In this document: positions 34,874 through 44,618 of the stretch, one piece after another | Numbering within the stretch: the stretch's first letter is position 1 | Layout of the letters: every line of letters starts with the position of its first letter | DNA from: Myxococcota bacterium | Lineage (GTDB): Bacteria > Myxococcota_A > Bradymonadia > UBA7976 > UBA1532 | Direction of reading: 5' to 3' | Length of the DNA: 64,000 bases | NCBI GenBank assembly: GCA_023150895.1 | Contig: JAKLJY010000002.1 | Location: 62,001-126,000 of the forward strand | Notes under the pieces: model-generated | What the model was told of the DNA's origin: nothing | The model's input: only the letters and a program-made list of their open reading frames with translations | The model's database searches: none | Program-made: the position numbers and the translations under genes

Positions 34874-36928
34874 TCAGAGCTTGAACAGCGACCAGAGCGG
34901 CGCGTGATCGTCCGTGAAGGGTCGCGCGAGCGGAGGATCGCTCAGGGGCACCGACCCCTCGAGCAAAGCGGCGTCGAAGGCCTCCGCCGACGCCGCCAGC
35001 AGGACCCAGCGCGAGGCGAACTGCATCCAGTTCTCGCCCGCCGAATCGGAGACCAGACGGGCGGCCCACCGCCCGGCCGCCGCCTCGGCAGCCAACACCG
35101 GTTCGAGCCCGACGAAGCGATTGGAGATGTGAACGGCGAGCACGCCGCCCGGCGCGAGGTGCCGGCGATAGACCTCGAAGGCCTCCCGCGTGAGCAGGTG
35201 GGTGGGGATGGCGTCGCTCGAGAACGCATCGAGCAGGAGCACGTCGAACCCCTGCGGCGCCTCGGCGGCGAGGAGCGCGCGCCCGTCGCCGATGGCCACC
35301 GTCACCTCGGCGCGGGCCTCGGGCAGCGCGAAGAACCAGGTGCGCGCGATCCGCTCCATCTCCGGGTCGATCTCGTAGAAGCGGATCCGGTCGCCCGCCC
35401 GTGCCCAGTCGGCCAGCGAGCCCGCCCCCAGCCCGAGGACCCCGATGGAGACCGGGCCGCGAGCCTGGGCGGCCGCCAGCGCTCGCCCCGCCCCGCTCGT
35501 CGGCATGTAGTAGGTCGCCGGCTCGTGCCGGTGCGCCGGCGAGGTCCGCTGCGCGCCATGGCGGATCGTACCGTGAATCAGGCTGCGGATGCCCTCGCCC
35601 CCCACCGTCAGCTCGGAGACGCGGATGACGCCGTAAGGGCTGCGCACGCGCACGAGGGACTTCGCGCGGACGTTGAGGTCGATCGCGACGGCCACGCAGG
35701 CGTACAGGCCGAAGAAAAGTGCCAGAAACGCGCCGAAGACCCGATCCACGCGGAAATCCGACGGCGGATCGGCGCGCCATGCGGCCCACACCGCCGCCGC
35801 CGTGCCGAGGACGAGGAGCGGGAGTTCGTGCGGCCCGTCGAACACGACCGGCGCGACCGCACCGACGAACAGGCCACCGAGCGCCCCGCCGAACGCGATG
35901 GCCAGGAAGAAGGCCGTCAGGCCGTCCTCGGCGGGGCGGATGCGGGCGAGCTCGCCGTGGCAGGTCATGCAGGCCCAGAACAGCGAGAGGCAGACCATGC
36001 CGACCAGGGGGATCAGGTCGCCGTGGACGACCGCGTTCGTCTGTGACACCGCCATGAGGGCCAACGCCCACGGGAGGAGCCCGACGAACAGGTGGCGTCG
36101 ATACCAGCGCGGATGGTCGAAGGCGAGGATGAGCGTGACGAGGTAGAGGGCGAGCGGCACCACCCAGAGGAGGGGCATCGGCGCGATGTTCGTGCTGAGG
36201 TGGTGCGTGACCGCCAGAAAGAGCCCCGACGGGACGGCGCTCAGCACAATCCAGCGACCCCAGGGCCGGCGGACGGCCGCATCGCCGGTGGACGGCACCC
36301 GCCCCGCGGCCGGCGCGACGTCGAACCGCAAGAGGACGGCCAGCAGCACCGCATAGACACCGAACGCCAGGCCCCACGCCCGGAGCTGCTCGCTCAGGGT
36401 GAGCGCGGGCTCCACCCACACCGGGTAGGCCAGCAGCGCCACGAGGCTCGCCGCGTTGGAGAGCGCGTAGAGCCGGTACGGCGTGCCGCCCAGGATGCGG
36501 GCCACGTTCGGGCCCGTGCTCGACAGAACCAGAAACGGCAGGCCGATCGTGCCGAGGACCGTCGCGACCACGGGAATGACCGGCGAGTCACCGGGCGCGC
36601 CGACACCGACGGCGAGCTCCGGGACGAGCAGGCTTCCCGCGGCCACGGCCAGCACACCGGCTTGGACGGCACGGCGGGGCGCCGGGGCCAGCCGCCGCAG
36701 CCCGTGCGCCGCGGCGTACCCCGCCAGCAGCAACCACTGGAAACACAGGACGCAGGCCGTCCACACCGTCGCCGTGCCGCCGAACCGCGGGAGCAATCGT
36801 CGCGCGACGAGGGGCTCCGCGAGGAAGAGCAGAAACGCCCCGAGCCCCACCGCCGCTGCGGCCAGGCCGACCCGCCCCGCGGCGCCGGCCGCCGTCGGCG
36901 CGGTGTTCGTCGATGACGAGGTCCCCAT
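34874..36928 (-). CDS. Membrane-fused spermidine-synthase-like methyltransferase-fold protein
   Basis: 684 residues from the ATG at 36928. The N-terminal ~400 residues have about ten membrane helices, beginning [29 protein letters not shown]. The C-terminal ~250 residues are a Rossmann domain of the spermidine synthase type: [33 protein letters not shown] and [17 protein letters not shown]. Proteins fusing transporter-like helices to a SpeE-like domain are widespread, but their substrate is usually unproven. The key aminopropyltransferase residues cannot be confirmed by eye, so polyamine synthesis is only a possibility. It is divergent from the lipoprotein at 37026. Confidence 0.85.
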   Translation of the reverse strand: MGTSSSTNTAPTAAGAAGRVGLAAAAVGLGAFLLFLAEPLVARRLLPRFGGTATVWTACVLCFQWLLLAGYAAAHGLRRLAPAPRRAVQAGVLAVAAGSLLVPELAVGVGAPGDSPVIPVVATVLGTIGLPFLVLSSTGPNVARILGGTPYRLYALSNAASLVALLAYPVWVEPALTLSEQLRAWGLAFGVYAVLLAVLLRFDVAPAAGRVPSTGDAAVRRPWGRWIVLSAVPSGLFLAVTHHLSTNIAPMPLLWVVPLALYLVTLILAFDHPRWYRRHLFVGLLPWALALMAVSQTNAVVHGDLIPLVGMVCLSLFWACMTCHGELARIRPAEDGLTAFFLAIAFGGALGGLFVGAVAPVVFDGPHELPLLVLGTAAAVWAAWRADPPSDFRVDRVFGAFLALFFGLYACVAVAIDLNVRAKSLVRVRSPYGVIRVSELTVGGEGIRSLIHGTIRHGAQRTSPAHRHEPATYYMPTSGAGRALAAAQARGPVSIGVLGLGAGSLADWARAGDRIRFYEIDPEMERIARTWFFALPEARAEVTVAIGDGRALLAAEAPQGFDVLLLDAFSSDAIPTHLLTREAFEVYRRHLAPGGVLAVHISNRFVGLEPVLAAEAAAGRWAARLVSDSAGENWMQFASRWVLLAASAEAFDAALLEGSVPLSDPPLARPFTDDHAPLWSLFKL

Positions 36929-37025
36929 GCCGGCATCAAGGCACAGGGACGCGACGCCGTCCAGGTTGACCGCCGTCGGCGTCCCCGCACACACTGCAGG
37001 CCACCTCGACCGCCCCGGATTCGCC

Positions 37026-38183
37026 ATGCGCCCCGATTGTCCGTTCCCCGCCCCGACCGCCCGAGCCCTCCCCGCCCCCAGCCGGGCCGTGATGTCCGCC
37101 CTGTGCGCGCTGAGCCTCGCGGCGGCCTGCGGCGGAGAGAGCGACGCGGCGACCGACGGCGGCGCGGGCGGCGCGGGCGGCGGTGCGGAAAGCGGCGGCG
37201 GGTCGACGGGCGGCACCACCGGCGGCACGCCGAGCGCGGCCATCGCCCCCATCGACCCGGAGACGACGCCCACCACGCCCGCCCACGCGGCGGCCTACGA
37301 CCTCATGGTCGACCTCGCCTCCGACGCGGCGTTCGACGTGCCGTCCCTCGGTGATCCGGTGCTGTTCGCCGGCTCCCCGGCGTCGGAGCCGTCGGCGCCG
37401 CGTGTCCTCGCGAGCCTCTACTTCGAGTCGGGCGATCTCGACGCCGACGTGCAGGGGGTCCGCGACGCCCGTCAGGGCATCGAACCCGACCCCGAGCGCG
37501 GCAAGGCGATCGGGCAGCGGTTCGTGCAGAGCCTCACCCTCGGGGCCGCCTCGGAGGGGCCGGCAGACGCCCGCGGCGGTGCGCACTTCATGGGCTGGCG
37601 CGCCGTCAGGGCGCTCGACGGCTACCTGCTGCTGCGCGCGTTCGACGGCTTCGGCGAGCGCTCCGGCGCGGGGTTCGATCGGGCCGTCGGCCTGCTCTTC
37701 GACGCCGACGGGGCACCGCACGGCCTCGGTCGCCGGTTCGCCGAGGCCGACGCCGCCTGTGGGACCGACGCGCTCGGCGAGATCTCCGCGGCGCTCCGCG
37801 AGGTCCGGGACGCTTTCGCGGCCGCCCTCGAAGAGAAGGGCGAGTACGATCCCCTCGACCGCAAGGTCATCGGGATCGGGGACAGCCCGGAGTACGACGC
37901 GTTTCTGCTGCGCGTCGACACGCTGCTCCATCAGGGCCTCGCGCTGGCCTTCCTGGCCGGTCTGAGGGCGGATGAGACCACCCCCCTGGCGCAGGCGCAG
38001 GCGCTGTCGACCTACGAGATCCTGTCCCCCAAGGTCTTCGCGCAGAACCCCGACGGCGACGCATACATCGGTCAGCAGCTCGATCAGTCCCTGGCGAGCG
38101 AGATCGACCTCGCCGGCATGGACGACGAGCCGGGGGTGCGCGGGCTCATCGGGGCCGCGTTCGGGGTCGTCTGTGCGCCCTGA
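37026..38183 (+). CDS. Lipoprotein of unknown function
   Basis: 385 residues. The signal (RAVMSALCALSLAAAC) has a lipobox, and a Gly-rich linker (GGAGGAGGG...) runs to about residue 70. The rest is mostly helical, with blocks such as AHAAAYDLMVDLASDAAFDVPSLGDP, AHFMGWRAVRALDGYLLLRAFDGF and DAFLLRVDTLLHQGLALAFLAGL. I do not recognise the family. A shorter start at the ATG at 37092 would remove the positive residues of the signal, so the longer form is preferred. It overlaps the next lipoprotein gene by 11 bases. Confidence 0.7.
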   Translation: MRPDCPFPAPTARALPAPSRAVMSALCALSLAAACGGESDAATDGGAGGAGGGAESGGGSTGGTTGGTPSAAIAPIDPETTPTTPAHAAAYDLMVDLASDAAFDVPSLGDPVLFAGSPASEPSAPRVLASLYFESGDLDADVQGVRDARQGIEPDPERGKAIGQRFVQSLTLGAASEGPADARGGAHFMGWRAVRALDGYLLLRAFDGFGERSGAGFDRAVGLLFDADGAPHGLGRRFAEADAACGTDALGEISAALREVRDAFAAALEEKGEYDPLDRKVIGIGDSPEYDAFLLRVDTLLHQGLALAFLAGLRADETTPLAQAQALSTYEILSPKVFAQNPDGDAYIGQQLDQSLASEIDLAGMDDEPGVRGLIGAAFGVVCAP

Positions 38184-38841
38184 TCGCCTCGGTGTCGCGC
38201 TGCTCGCGTGGGTCTGCCTCGCCGGCTGCGGCGCCCGACCGGTCCCCGACCGGCCCCCACCGGCGCCGCCCCCGCTGGAGGCCACGCCTGCGACCCCGGT
38301 CGAGCGTTTTCCGACGGCGGCGCTCGCCCCGACCGGGCTCCCCGGCATGGGTCCGTACCGATTGCTCGTCCTGGCCGGGCCCGAGGTCGACGAGCTCGAG
38401 GTCATCGGGCTCGCGTACGCAGCCACTTTCGCCGGCTGGCGGGTCACCCTCGCCGGGCCTGCGGGCGCCCCCCTCCGTGGGGCGCGCGGCGTCGCCCTGC
38501 CCTTCGACAAGGCGTTCGATGCGGTCGAGGCGACGGCCTACGACGCGCTCTTCGCGCCGAGCGGTGCCCCGACGGATCCCGCGGCGAAGGCCCTCGTCGC
38601 CGCGTTCGCGAACGGGCCCGCCGAGCCCCGGGCGCTGGCCCTGACGAACGACGCGCTGGCGCGCCTGCGCGACCTGCCCGCGCTGGCGACGACACCGGCC
38701 GCCACCCCGGACGAAGGCGTCCGTCTGGACGGCGGTCGCCTCGTCGCGGCGCGGGCCGGGGACCTGCCGGCGCTCGTCCACGCGCTCGAGTCCTACGCCC
38801 GCGTGCACTGGCCCCGCGCGGGCGCCCGCCCGCCGCGCTGA
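38173..38841 (+). CDS. Lipoprotein with DJ-1/PfpI-like domain lacking the nucleophile
   Basis: 222 residues from the GTG at 38173, inside the end of the previous gene. The signal peptide ends in CLAGC. After a Pro-rich linker, residues ~60-200 have the first half of the DJ-1/PfpI fold: YRLLVLAGPEVDELEVIGLAYAATFAGWRVTLAGP, a DKAFDAVEATAYDALFAPSGA strand, and a helix. At the nucleophile elbow, where a Cys (C-H-G) is expected, the sequence reads ALTNDAL. It would then be a non-enzymatic relative exported to the envelope. The assignment rests on fold pattern only. The ribosome site is weak, which fits coupling to the gene before. Confidence 0.6.
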   Translation: MRPDRLGVALLAWVCLAGCGARPVPDRPPPAPPPLEATPATPVERFPTAALAPTGLPGMGPYRLLVLAGPEVDELEVIGLAYAATFAGWRVTLAGPAGAPLRGARGVALPFDKAFDAVEATAYDALFAPSGAPTDPAAKALVAAFANGPAEPRALALTNDALARLRDLPALATTPAATPDEGVRLDGGRLVAARAGDLPALVHALESYARVHWPRAGARPPR

Positions 38842-38928
38842 GGTCCGCCCGGGAAACGCCTGACGGCTTCTTCTTGCGCAGGTCGCGGTCAAGTCCATCC
38901 GTCCTTGTGCCGTTCAGGCGATCGAGAC

Positions 38929-38933
38929 GGAGG
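38929..38933 (+). promoter_or_regulatory. Ribosome binding site GGAGG deciding a TTG start
   Basis: GGAGG lies seven bases before TTG 38941. The nearest in-frame ATG, at 38953, would be 19 bases away, too far for normal initiation. The TTG adds four residues (LPQP) to the kinase. Confidence 0.6.
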
Positions 38934-38940
38934 TCCGCGT

Positions 38941-41900
38941 TTGCCTCAGCCCATGACCGGCGGCCTGTTCCGCCTCGGTGAGACGCTCGGCGCGGGCGCC
39001 CGGGCCACCGTCTATGCAGGCACCCACGCGCGGTCCGGCCGGCCCCTCGCGTTCAAGGTCGCCGCGACGCCCGACGGCAACACCGCGCTGCTCGCGGAGT
39101 ACCGCGCACTGCGCAGCGTTCGCCACCCGAACGTCGTCGGCGCGCATGCGCTCATCCGCCTCGACGACGGCCGCTGCGCGCTCGTGCTCGATCGGGTCTT
39201 CGGACAAAGCCTCGACCGCCAGACGTTTCTCCCGGAGAACGTCCGCGTCGAAGTCGCGCTCGGCCTCACCCGGGCCGTCGCCGCGCTCCACGGCCGGGGC
39301 CTCGTCCACGGCGACATCGCGCCGGCCAACGTCATGGTCGACGTGCAACCGACGAGCGTCCGCACATGCCTGATCGATCCCGGGCTCGGCCGTGAGGCGG
39401 CGGGCGTCGATGGGACGCTCGGTTACCTCGCCCCCGAGGTCCTGCTCGGCGGCCTGCGCGGCCCGGAGGCCGACCTCTATAGCCTCGGCTGCGTGTTGTA
39501 CGAGCTGATCGAGGGGACGCCGCCCTATCTCGTCGACCGCCCGACGGAGACGCTGACCCACCAGCATCTCCACGCCGAGCCTACGCCGCCCTCGGCACCG
39601 TCGGCGGCGGTAAGACGCCTGCTCGAGAGCCTGCTCTCGAAGGAGCCCGAGGGCCGGCCGAGCACCGCCGAGCACGTCCTCGTCGAGCTGGCGCAGGCGT
39701 ACGGCCGCTCCGTCGAACAGGAGCTGTCGAACCTCGGGCTCGCCCTCCTGGCGTCGACGCCCCAACCGGCACTGCAGCCCGCGTGGCGACCGCGCCTCCT
39801 CGCCTCCGTCGACACGCTGATGACCACGGGGCGTGGGGCCTTCTTCGTCATCGCGGGCGAAGAGGGCAGCGGACGCTCGTCCGTGGCGGACGACCTTCAG
39901 GTGGCGGGCGCGCTGCGCGGCGCCTGGCCGAGGCGCATCGTGGACCCGGCGGACGGGCTCTTCGCGGCGGTCACTGCGCATACCGGCGGCGGCGAAGAAG
40001 ACCCCGTCCTGGCTGCCGTGCGCCGCCTGGCCCGGCGGCCGATGCCGGCCGTGCTGATCGTCGACGCGCCCCGCGAAGATCCGGGGGTGTTGTCCCGGGT
40101 GGCCGAGATTCTGCAGACGGCCACCCGGACGATGCCCCTCGTGGCGGCGATGGTGGTCGACACGCACCGGGCGCCGGCCGCCGACGGTCCGCGGTTCGAG
40201 CTGCCGCCGCTCGACCCGGAAGCGGCCGCGCGCTTCGTGGACGAGTGGCTCCAGCCGTCGCCGGACATCCGACGGACGTTGGTCGACCTGTTCACCCAGG
40301 CCGGCGTGCGGACGCCGGCGGCGGCCCGACTCCTGCTCCGCGAAGCGCTCGGCCGGGGGCTGCTGGTCCGACGACCGGGGGCCTGGACGATCGACGGGCC
40401 CCGCCTCGCCGCGGAGGCGGCCGATCTCATCCGGCGCACCGGTGCCTGGAACGACGCCCAGATCCGCGCCCAGCCGGCCGAGCACCGCCGGGTGCTGGCG
40501 GCGATCGCCGTGCTCGGGCGACCGGTGGCCCGGGTGACCTTGCAGGGGCTGCTCGGGCTGGCACAGGTGTCGCTCGATCACGTCCTCTTGCAGCTCGAGG
40601 CGCAGGGCCTCGTGCGCGTCACGCACGACGGCCGCTCGATGGTGGCGCATCGGGGCCTCGCCGAGGCGGCGATCGACCTGTTCGGCGCCGACGCGACGGC
40701 CGAGCTTCACCGCGCCGCGGCCCGCCTCGGCGACGAGCACCTGGGGCACGAGCTGGCCGCGGCGGAGCGCACCTGGCACCGGGCGATGGCGCGCGTGGAC
40801 GTCCCGCCGGAGGAGATGCTGGCGGCGGCGCGCACCTTGTCCCATGCGCAGCACCCCGCGCGCGCGCTGCGGCTGCTCGATCTGCTCGTGGGATCGGGCG
40901 CCCCGCTCCCGCCGACGCTGGTCGTGGCGGCCGCTCTCCTGCGGGCCGAAGCGCTACAGACCCAGGGCGAGCTCGAGGGCGCGCGGGCCGTTCTCGAGGG
41001 CGCGGTCGACGACGCGCCGGGAGACGCCGGACTCGACGCGGCCCTGGCGCTCTGTCATCTGCTGGTCCGCCAGGGCGAGTTCCGCGAGGCCCTCTCCCGG
41101 CTGGAAGGGCTCGGCGACCGCCCGCAGGCGTTGCTCGACCGGGCGCGGGCGCTGCTGTTCACCGGTGCGTACGATCGCGCGGATGCCCTGGCCCAGGGGC
41201 TGATCGCCGACCCGAATCTGTCGTCCGCGCTCGTCGCAGGGGCGCTGCACGTGCGAGCCACCTGCGCGTGGCACCGCGGTGATCTGCCGCTGGCCGAGCG
41301 GATGGCCGGCGAGGGGTTGGGCCGCGTCGGACCGGCCGATCATGCGGTCCGGGCCGACCTCCTCCGCAGTCTGGGCGCCGCGCGGTACTACCGCGGCAAC
41401 ATGAACGGCGCCCGCGAGGCCCTGCTGTCCGCGTTGGCCGAAAACCGCGCCCACGGCCGCGTCCCCGAGCTCGCCAAGACGCTGAACATCCTGGCCATGG
41501 TGCTCTACGGGCTCGGCGACTGGCACGGCGCCGCCGGTCTCTGGGACGAGTTCCGGCTCATCTGCGCCCGACTCGGAGATCCGGTCGAGCTTGCCCATGC
41601 GCACAACAATCTCGGGTTCCTGACGGTGCGTCTCGGGGAGCCGGAGCGGGCGGCCGCCCTGTTCCGCGCGTGCATCGATCAGGCCCGGGAGGCCGAGTAC
41701 CAACGCATCGTGCCGGTCGCGACGGCCAACCTCGGTGAGGCCCTCGCCCTCGCGGGCGACTACGATGCCGCCGATCGGCTCATGGGGGAGGCCGAGGCGT
41801 GGCTCAACGCGGCCGACGCGCACCTCGACCTCATGGAGCTGCACCGGCGGCGCGCCGAACTCGACTTGCTGCGGGGACGCCCCGACGACGCCCTCGCGCG

Positions 41901-43530
41901 GGTCAGCATGATCACGAACGAGCTCCAGCCGGAGCTCGCGCCGCTCGAGGCCGGCCACCTGCTCCGGATCTCGGCCGCGGCCCATCGGTCGCGCGGTCAG
42001 GCGGGCGAAGCGGAGCCCCTGGCGCGGCAGGCCGTCGCCCGCTTCGACGAGCAGGCGGCGCGGTTCGAGGGCGCGCTGGCCCGGGAGGAGCTCTCTCGGG
42101 CACTGCAGGCCATGGGCCGCGTCGTCGAGGCGACCCGGCTGGCGACCGAGGCCCTCGACGCCTTCCGCTACCTCGGTGCGCGGCGGGATCAGGAGCGCAC
42201 GGCGGTGCTCGTCCGGGAGCTGGCGCGGCAGAGTCAGTCGGGCGATCGCTTCGCCCGGCATGGCGAGGTGCTGCTCGACGTCGCGTTGCACTTCGGGTCG
42301 ACGCTCGACCTCGACCTGCTGCTCCCCCGCGTTCTCCACCGCCTGGTCGACCTGCTCGACGCGGAGCGCGGGCTCGTGGCCCTCTTCGACGCGGCCGGGC
42401 GGGTCGAGCGTGCCGTGACCCACAACATGACCTGGGCCGGGCCCGGGCACCCGCTGCCCCTGAGCGCCAGTCTCCAGGAAGAGGTCATGCGGCAGGGTCG
42501 CGCCGTGGTGGTCGACGATGTCCGCACGGAGCAGCAGACGGCGCAGTGGAAGAGCGTCGCCGTCGAGGGCCTGCGTTCGCTGGTGGGCCTGCCCCTTCAG
42601 GCGCGCGGCGGCGAGACCATCGGCCTGCTCTACTTCGACACGCAGACGCATCTGGCCGACGACCCGCGCGAGGCGGCCGAGCTTCTGACCGGCATCAGCC
42701 GCCTGCTCGGCACGGCGGTGGAGAACGCCCGCCTCTATCGCGCCGAGCGCTTCCGGGCCGAACTCCTCGCCGACATGGCCCACCACTTCCGCACGCCCAT
42801 CAGCGTGATCACCGCGAACGCCGAGATCGTCGCCGACGAGGCCGCCCGCGATCCGGAGCTCGCCGCGGTGACGACGGACATCCTGGCCAATGGGCACCGG
42901 ATGATGCGGATGGTCGACCACACGCTCGAGGTCGCGCACGTCGAGTCGGCGAGCCGGACGATCGAGCCCGAGACCGTCGACCTGGTCGCCCTGCTCGACA
43001 AGCACCTGCAGGGCATGCAATTGCTCGCCCGCGGGCAGGGTGTGGGGCTGCAGTTCTGTGCCGGCGCCGGGCTGCCGTCGGTGGTCACCATTCCCGATCG
43101 CCTGTGGATCGTCGTCGACAACCTGGTCTTCAACGCGCTGAAGTTCGCGCGGGAGGGCACGACGGTCGTGGTCGGCGTCTCGCCCCGGCCGGATCGCGGC
43201 CCCGCCGACGCCGTGACGCGTGTCCTCGCCGACGAGACCGACGTCTTCCGCCGGGCGGCCCCCATCGTCCCGGAGCCCCTGGCCGGTTTCCTCGAGGTCA
43301 GCGTCCAGAACGAAGGCAAGGGCATCCCGGCGGACCTCCGCGGGCGCCTGTTCAGCCGCTATCAGTACGCCGAGCGGGTCGCCAAGCGGCAGAAGTCCAC
43401 GGGACTCGGGCTGTCCATCGTGGCGCAGGCCTGCCGACACCTCGGCGGGGCCGTGTGGCTCGACCTCGCGACCGACCACCAGACGCGCATCGCCTTCACG
43501 ATCCCCATCGCCGTCCGCGCCCCCCGCTGA
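38941..43530 (+). CDS. Hybrid Ser/Thr kinase-AAA-TPR-GAF-histidine kinase
   Basis: 1529 residues from the TTG at 38941. Order: Hanks-type kinase (~8-270), STAND/AAA ATPase (~290-560), TPR helices (~640-1080), GAF (~1112-1266), dimerisation/phosphoacceptor helix (MAHHFRTPIS near 1279), HATPase (N-box NLVFNALKFA ~1393, NEGKGIP, GLGLSI ~1488). The same order of domains is known in myxobacterial and fungal-type hybrid kinases. Oddities: the catalytic loop reads HGDIAPAN and the DFG motif is DPG, so the Ser/Thr kinase may be weak or inactive. The Walker A is GEEGSGRSS, with Arg for the usual Lys. The histidine kinase half keeps its motifs. No receiver domain is attached and no response regulator gene is adjacent. 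Confidence 0.9.
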   Translation: MPQPMTGGLFRLGETLGAGARATVYAGTHARSGRPLAFKVAATPDGNTALLAEYRALRSVRHPNVVGAHALIRLDDGRCALVLDRVFGQSLDRQTFLPENVRVEVALGLTRAVAALHGRGLVHGDIAPANVMVDVQPTSVRTCLIDPGLGREAAGVDGTLGYLAPEVLLGGLRGPEADLYSLGCVLYELIEGTPPYLVDRPTETLTHQHLHAEPTPPSAPSAAVRRLLESLLSKEPEGRPSTAEHVLVELAQAYGRSVEQELSNLGLALLASTPQPALQPAWRPRLLASVDTLMTTGRGAFFVIAGEEGSGRSSVADDLQVAGALRGAWPRRIVDPADGLFAAVTAHTGGGEEDPVLAAVRRLARRPMPAVLIVDAPREDPGVLSRVAEILQTATRTMPLVAAMVVDTHRAPAADGPRFELPPLDPEAAARFVDEWLQPSPDIRRTLVDLFTQAGVRTPAAARLLLREALGRGLLVRRPGAWTIDGPRLAAEAADLIRRTGAWNDAQIRAQPAEHRRVLAAIAVLGRPVARVTLQGLLGLAQVSLDHVLLQLEAQGLVRVTHDGRSMVAHRGLAEAAIDLFGADATAELHRAAARLGDEHLGHELAAAERTWHRAMARVDVPPEEMLAAARTLSHAQHPARALRLLDLLVGSGAPLPPTLVVAAALLRAEALQTQGELEGARAVLEGAVDDAPGDAGLDAALALCHLLVRQGEFREALSRLEGLGDRPQALLDRARALLFTGAYDRADALAQGLIADPNLSSALVAGALHVRATCAWHRGDLPLAERMAGEGLGRVGPADHAVRADLLRSLGAARYYRGNMNGAREALLSALAENRAHGRVPELAKTLNILAMVLYGLGDWHGAAGLWDEFRLICARLGDPVELAHAHNNLGFLTVRLGEPERAAALFRACIDQAREAEYQRIVPVATANLGEALALAGDYDAADRLMGEAEAWLNAADAHLDLMELHRRRAELDLLRGRPDDALARVSMITNELQPELAPLEAGHLLRISAAAHRSRGQAGEAEPLARQAVARFDEQAARFEGALAREELSRALQAMGRVVEATRLATEALDAFRYLGARRDQERTAVLVRELARQSQSGDRFARHGEVLLDVALHFGSTLDLDLLLPRVLHRLVDLLDAERGLVALFDAAGRVERAVTHNMTWAGPGHPLPLSASLQEEVMRQGRAVVVDDVRTEQQTAQWKSVAVEGLRSLVGLPLQARGGETIGLLYFDTQTHLADDPREAAELLTGISRLLGTAVENARLYRAERFRAELLADMAHHFRTPISVITANAEIVADEAARDPELAAVTTDILANGHRMMRMVDHTLEVAHVESASRTIEPETVDLVALLDKHLQGMQLLARGQGVGLQFCAGAGLPSVVTIPDRLWIVVDNLVFNALKFAREGTTVVVGVSPRPDRGPADAVTRVLADETDVFRRAAPIVPEPLAGFLEVSVQNEGKGIPADLRGRLFSRYQYAERVAKRQKSTGLGLSIVAQACRHLGGAVWLDLATDHQTRIAFTIPIAVRAPR

Positions 43531-43560
43531 CGCGCGCGCCCGGGCCGGCCCGGGCCGCCG

Positions 43561-44598
43561 TCAGAGGCGCCCCTGGCTGCGCAACGCGAACCCGATCATC
43601 GCGTAGAGGAGCCGCGCGCCCACGTTGGCGTCCCACTCGTCGCCGTCGGGGCCGGGGGCGATCTCGACGAGGTCGAGGCCGACGATGCGCCGCCCGGAGG
43701 ACACGACGCCGCGCAGGAGGTGCATCGCCTGCGCGAACGAGAGCCCGCCCGGGACCGGCGTGCCGGTGTGGGGACACAGCACCGGATCGAGCCCGTCGAT
43801 GTCCCAGCTCAGGTAGACGTGCTCGGGCAGATGCTCGACGATCTCGCGACACAGGGCGTCCCACGTCGCGCCCCCACACAGCCGCCGCTGCAGATCGCCG
43901 TCGAAGAAGGTCGCGATCCGCCCGTCGCTCTCTCCGATGAAACGCGCTTCGCGCTCGCCGAAGTCCCGCACCCCCACCTGCACGATTCTCGAGACGCCGG
44001 GCACCTCGGCGCAGACGTTGAACATGATGGAGGCGTGACTGTAGGTGAAGCCCTCGTAGGCGACGCGCAGATCGGCGTGCGCGTCGAGGTGCAGCACGCC
44101 CATCCCCGGAAAACGCCGGGCGTGCGCGGCGATGGCCCCGAGCGGGACGCTGTGATCGCCCCCGAGGACGGCGACGAACTTGCCCTTGGCGAGCCAGCGT
44201 TCCGCCTCGGCGTCGACCCAGGCGTTGACCCGCGCCGACAGATCGTTGACCCGGTCGAGCGCTGCCCGCAGCGCCGGCCCGGCGTTCTCGTCGACGCCAC
44301 CGGCCTCGATCACGGGCAACGCCGCCGCCCGCGCTTCGGCGTCGAGGTGCCGGACCTCCGCCGGGATGGGCAACATCGCGATGCCGGGGGCATAGATGCG
44401 GCCGAGCTCGCCGTGGAAGAGATCGACCTGTCGGGAGGCCTCGAGGACGGCCTCGGGGCCACGCGCCGTGCCCGCCCGATACGACGTCGTCGCTTCGAAG
44501 GGCACGGGAAGGACCACGACGAGGGCCTCGTCGGGGGTGAAGGGCAGCCCGAAGAGGCCGCTGTCGGCGCCGGCGGCGGCGTCGGGATCGAAGGCCAT
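43561..44598 (-). CDS. speB: Agmatinase/arginase family ureohydrolase
   Basis: 345 residues. The manganese ligands are all visible: GGDHSVPLG, LHLDAHADLR, and SWDIDGLDP with D-x-D. GTGTPVPGGL and DLVEIAPGPDGDEWDANV are also family blocks. The enzyme hydrolyses a guanidino group to urea. Bacterial members with this layout usually act on agmatine to give putrescine, but guanidinobutyrate or arginine cannot be excluded. AGGAG six bases before the ATG is a good ribosome site. It is convergent with the hybrid kinase (30-base gap) and follows the TPR membrane protein gene by 20 bases. Confidence 0.9.
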   Translation of the reverse strand: MAFDPDAAAGADSGLFGLPFTPDEALVVVLPVPFEATTSYRAGTARGPEAVLEASRQVDLFHGELGRIYAPGIAMLPIPAEVRHLDAEARAAALPVIEAGGVDENAGPALRAALDRVNDLSARVNAWVDAEAERWLAKGKFVAVLGGDHSVPLGAIAAHARRFPGMGVLHLDAHADLRVAYEGFTYSHASIMFNVCAEVPGVSRIVQVGVRDFGEREARFIGESDGRIATFFDGDLQRRLCGGATWDALCREIVEHLPEHVYLSWDIDGLDPVLCPHTGTPVPGGLSFAQAMHLLRGVVSSGRRIVGLDLVEIAPGPDGDEWDANVGARLLYAMIGFALRSQGRL

Positions 44599-44618
44599 GG
44601 GGGGCTCCTGGCGGTCGG

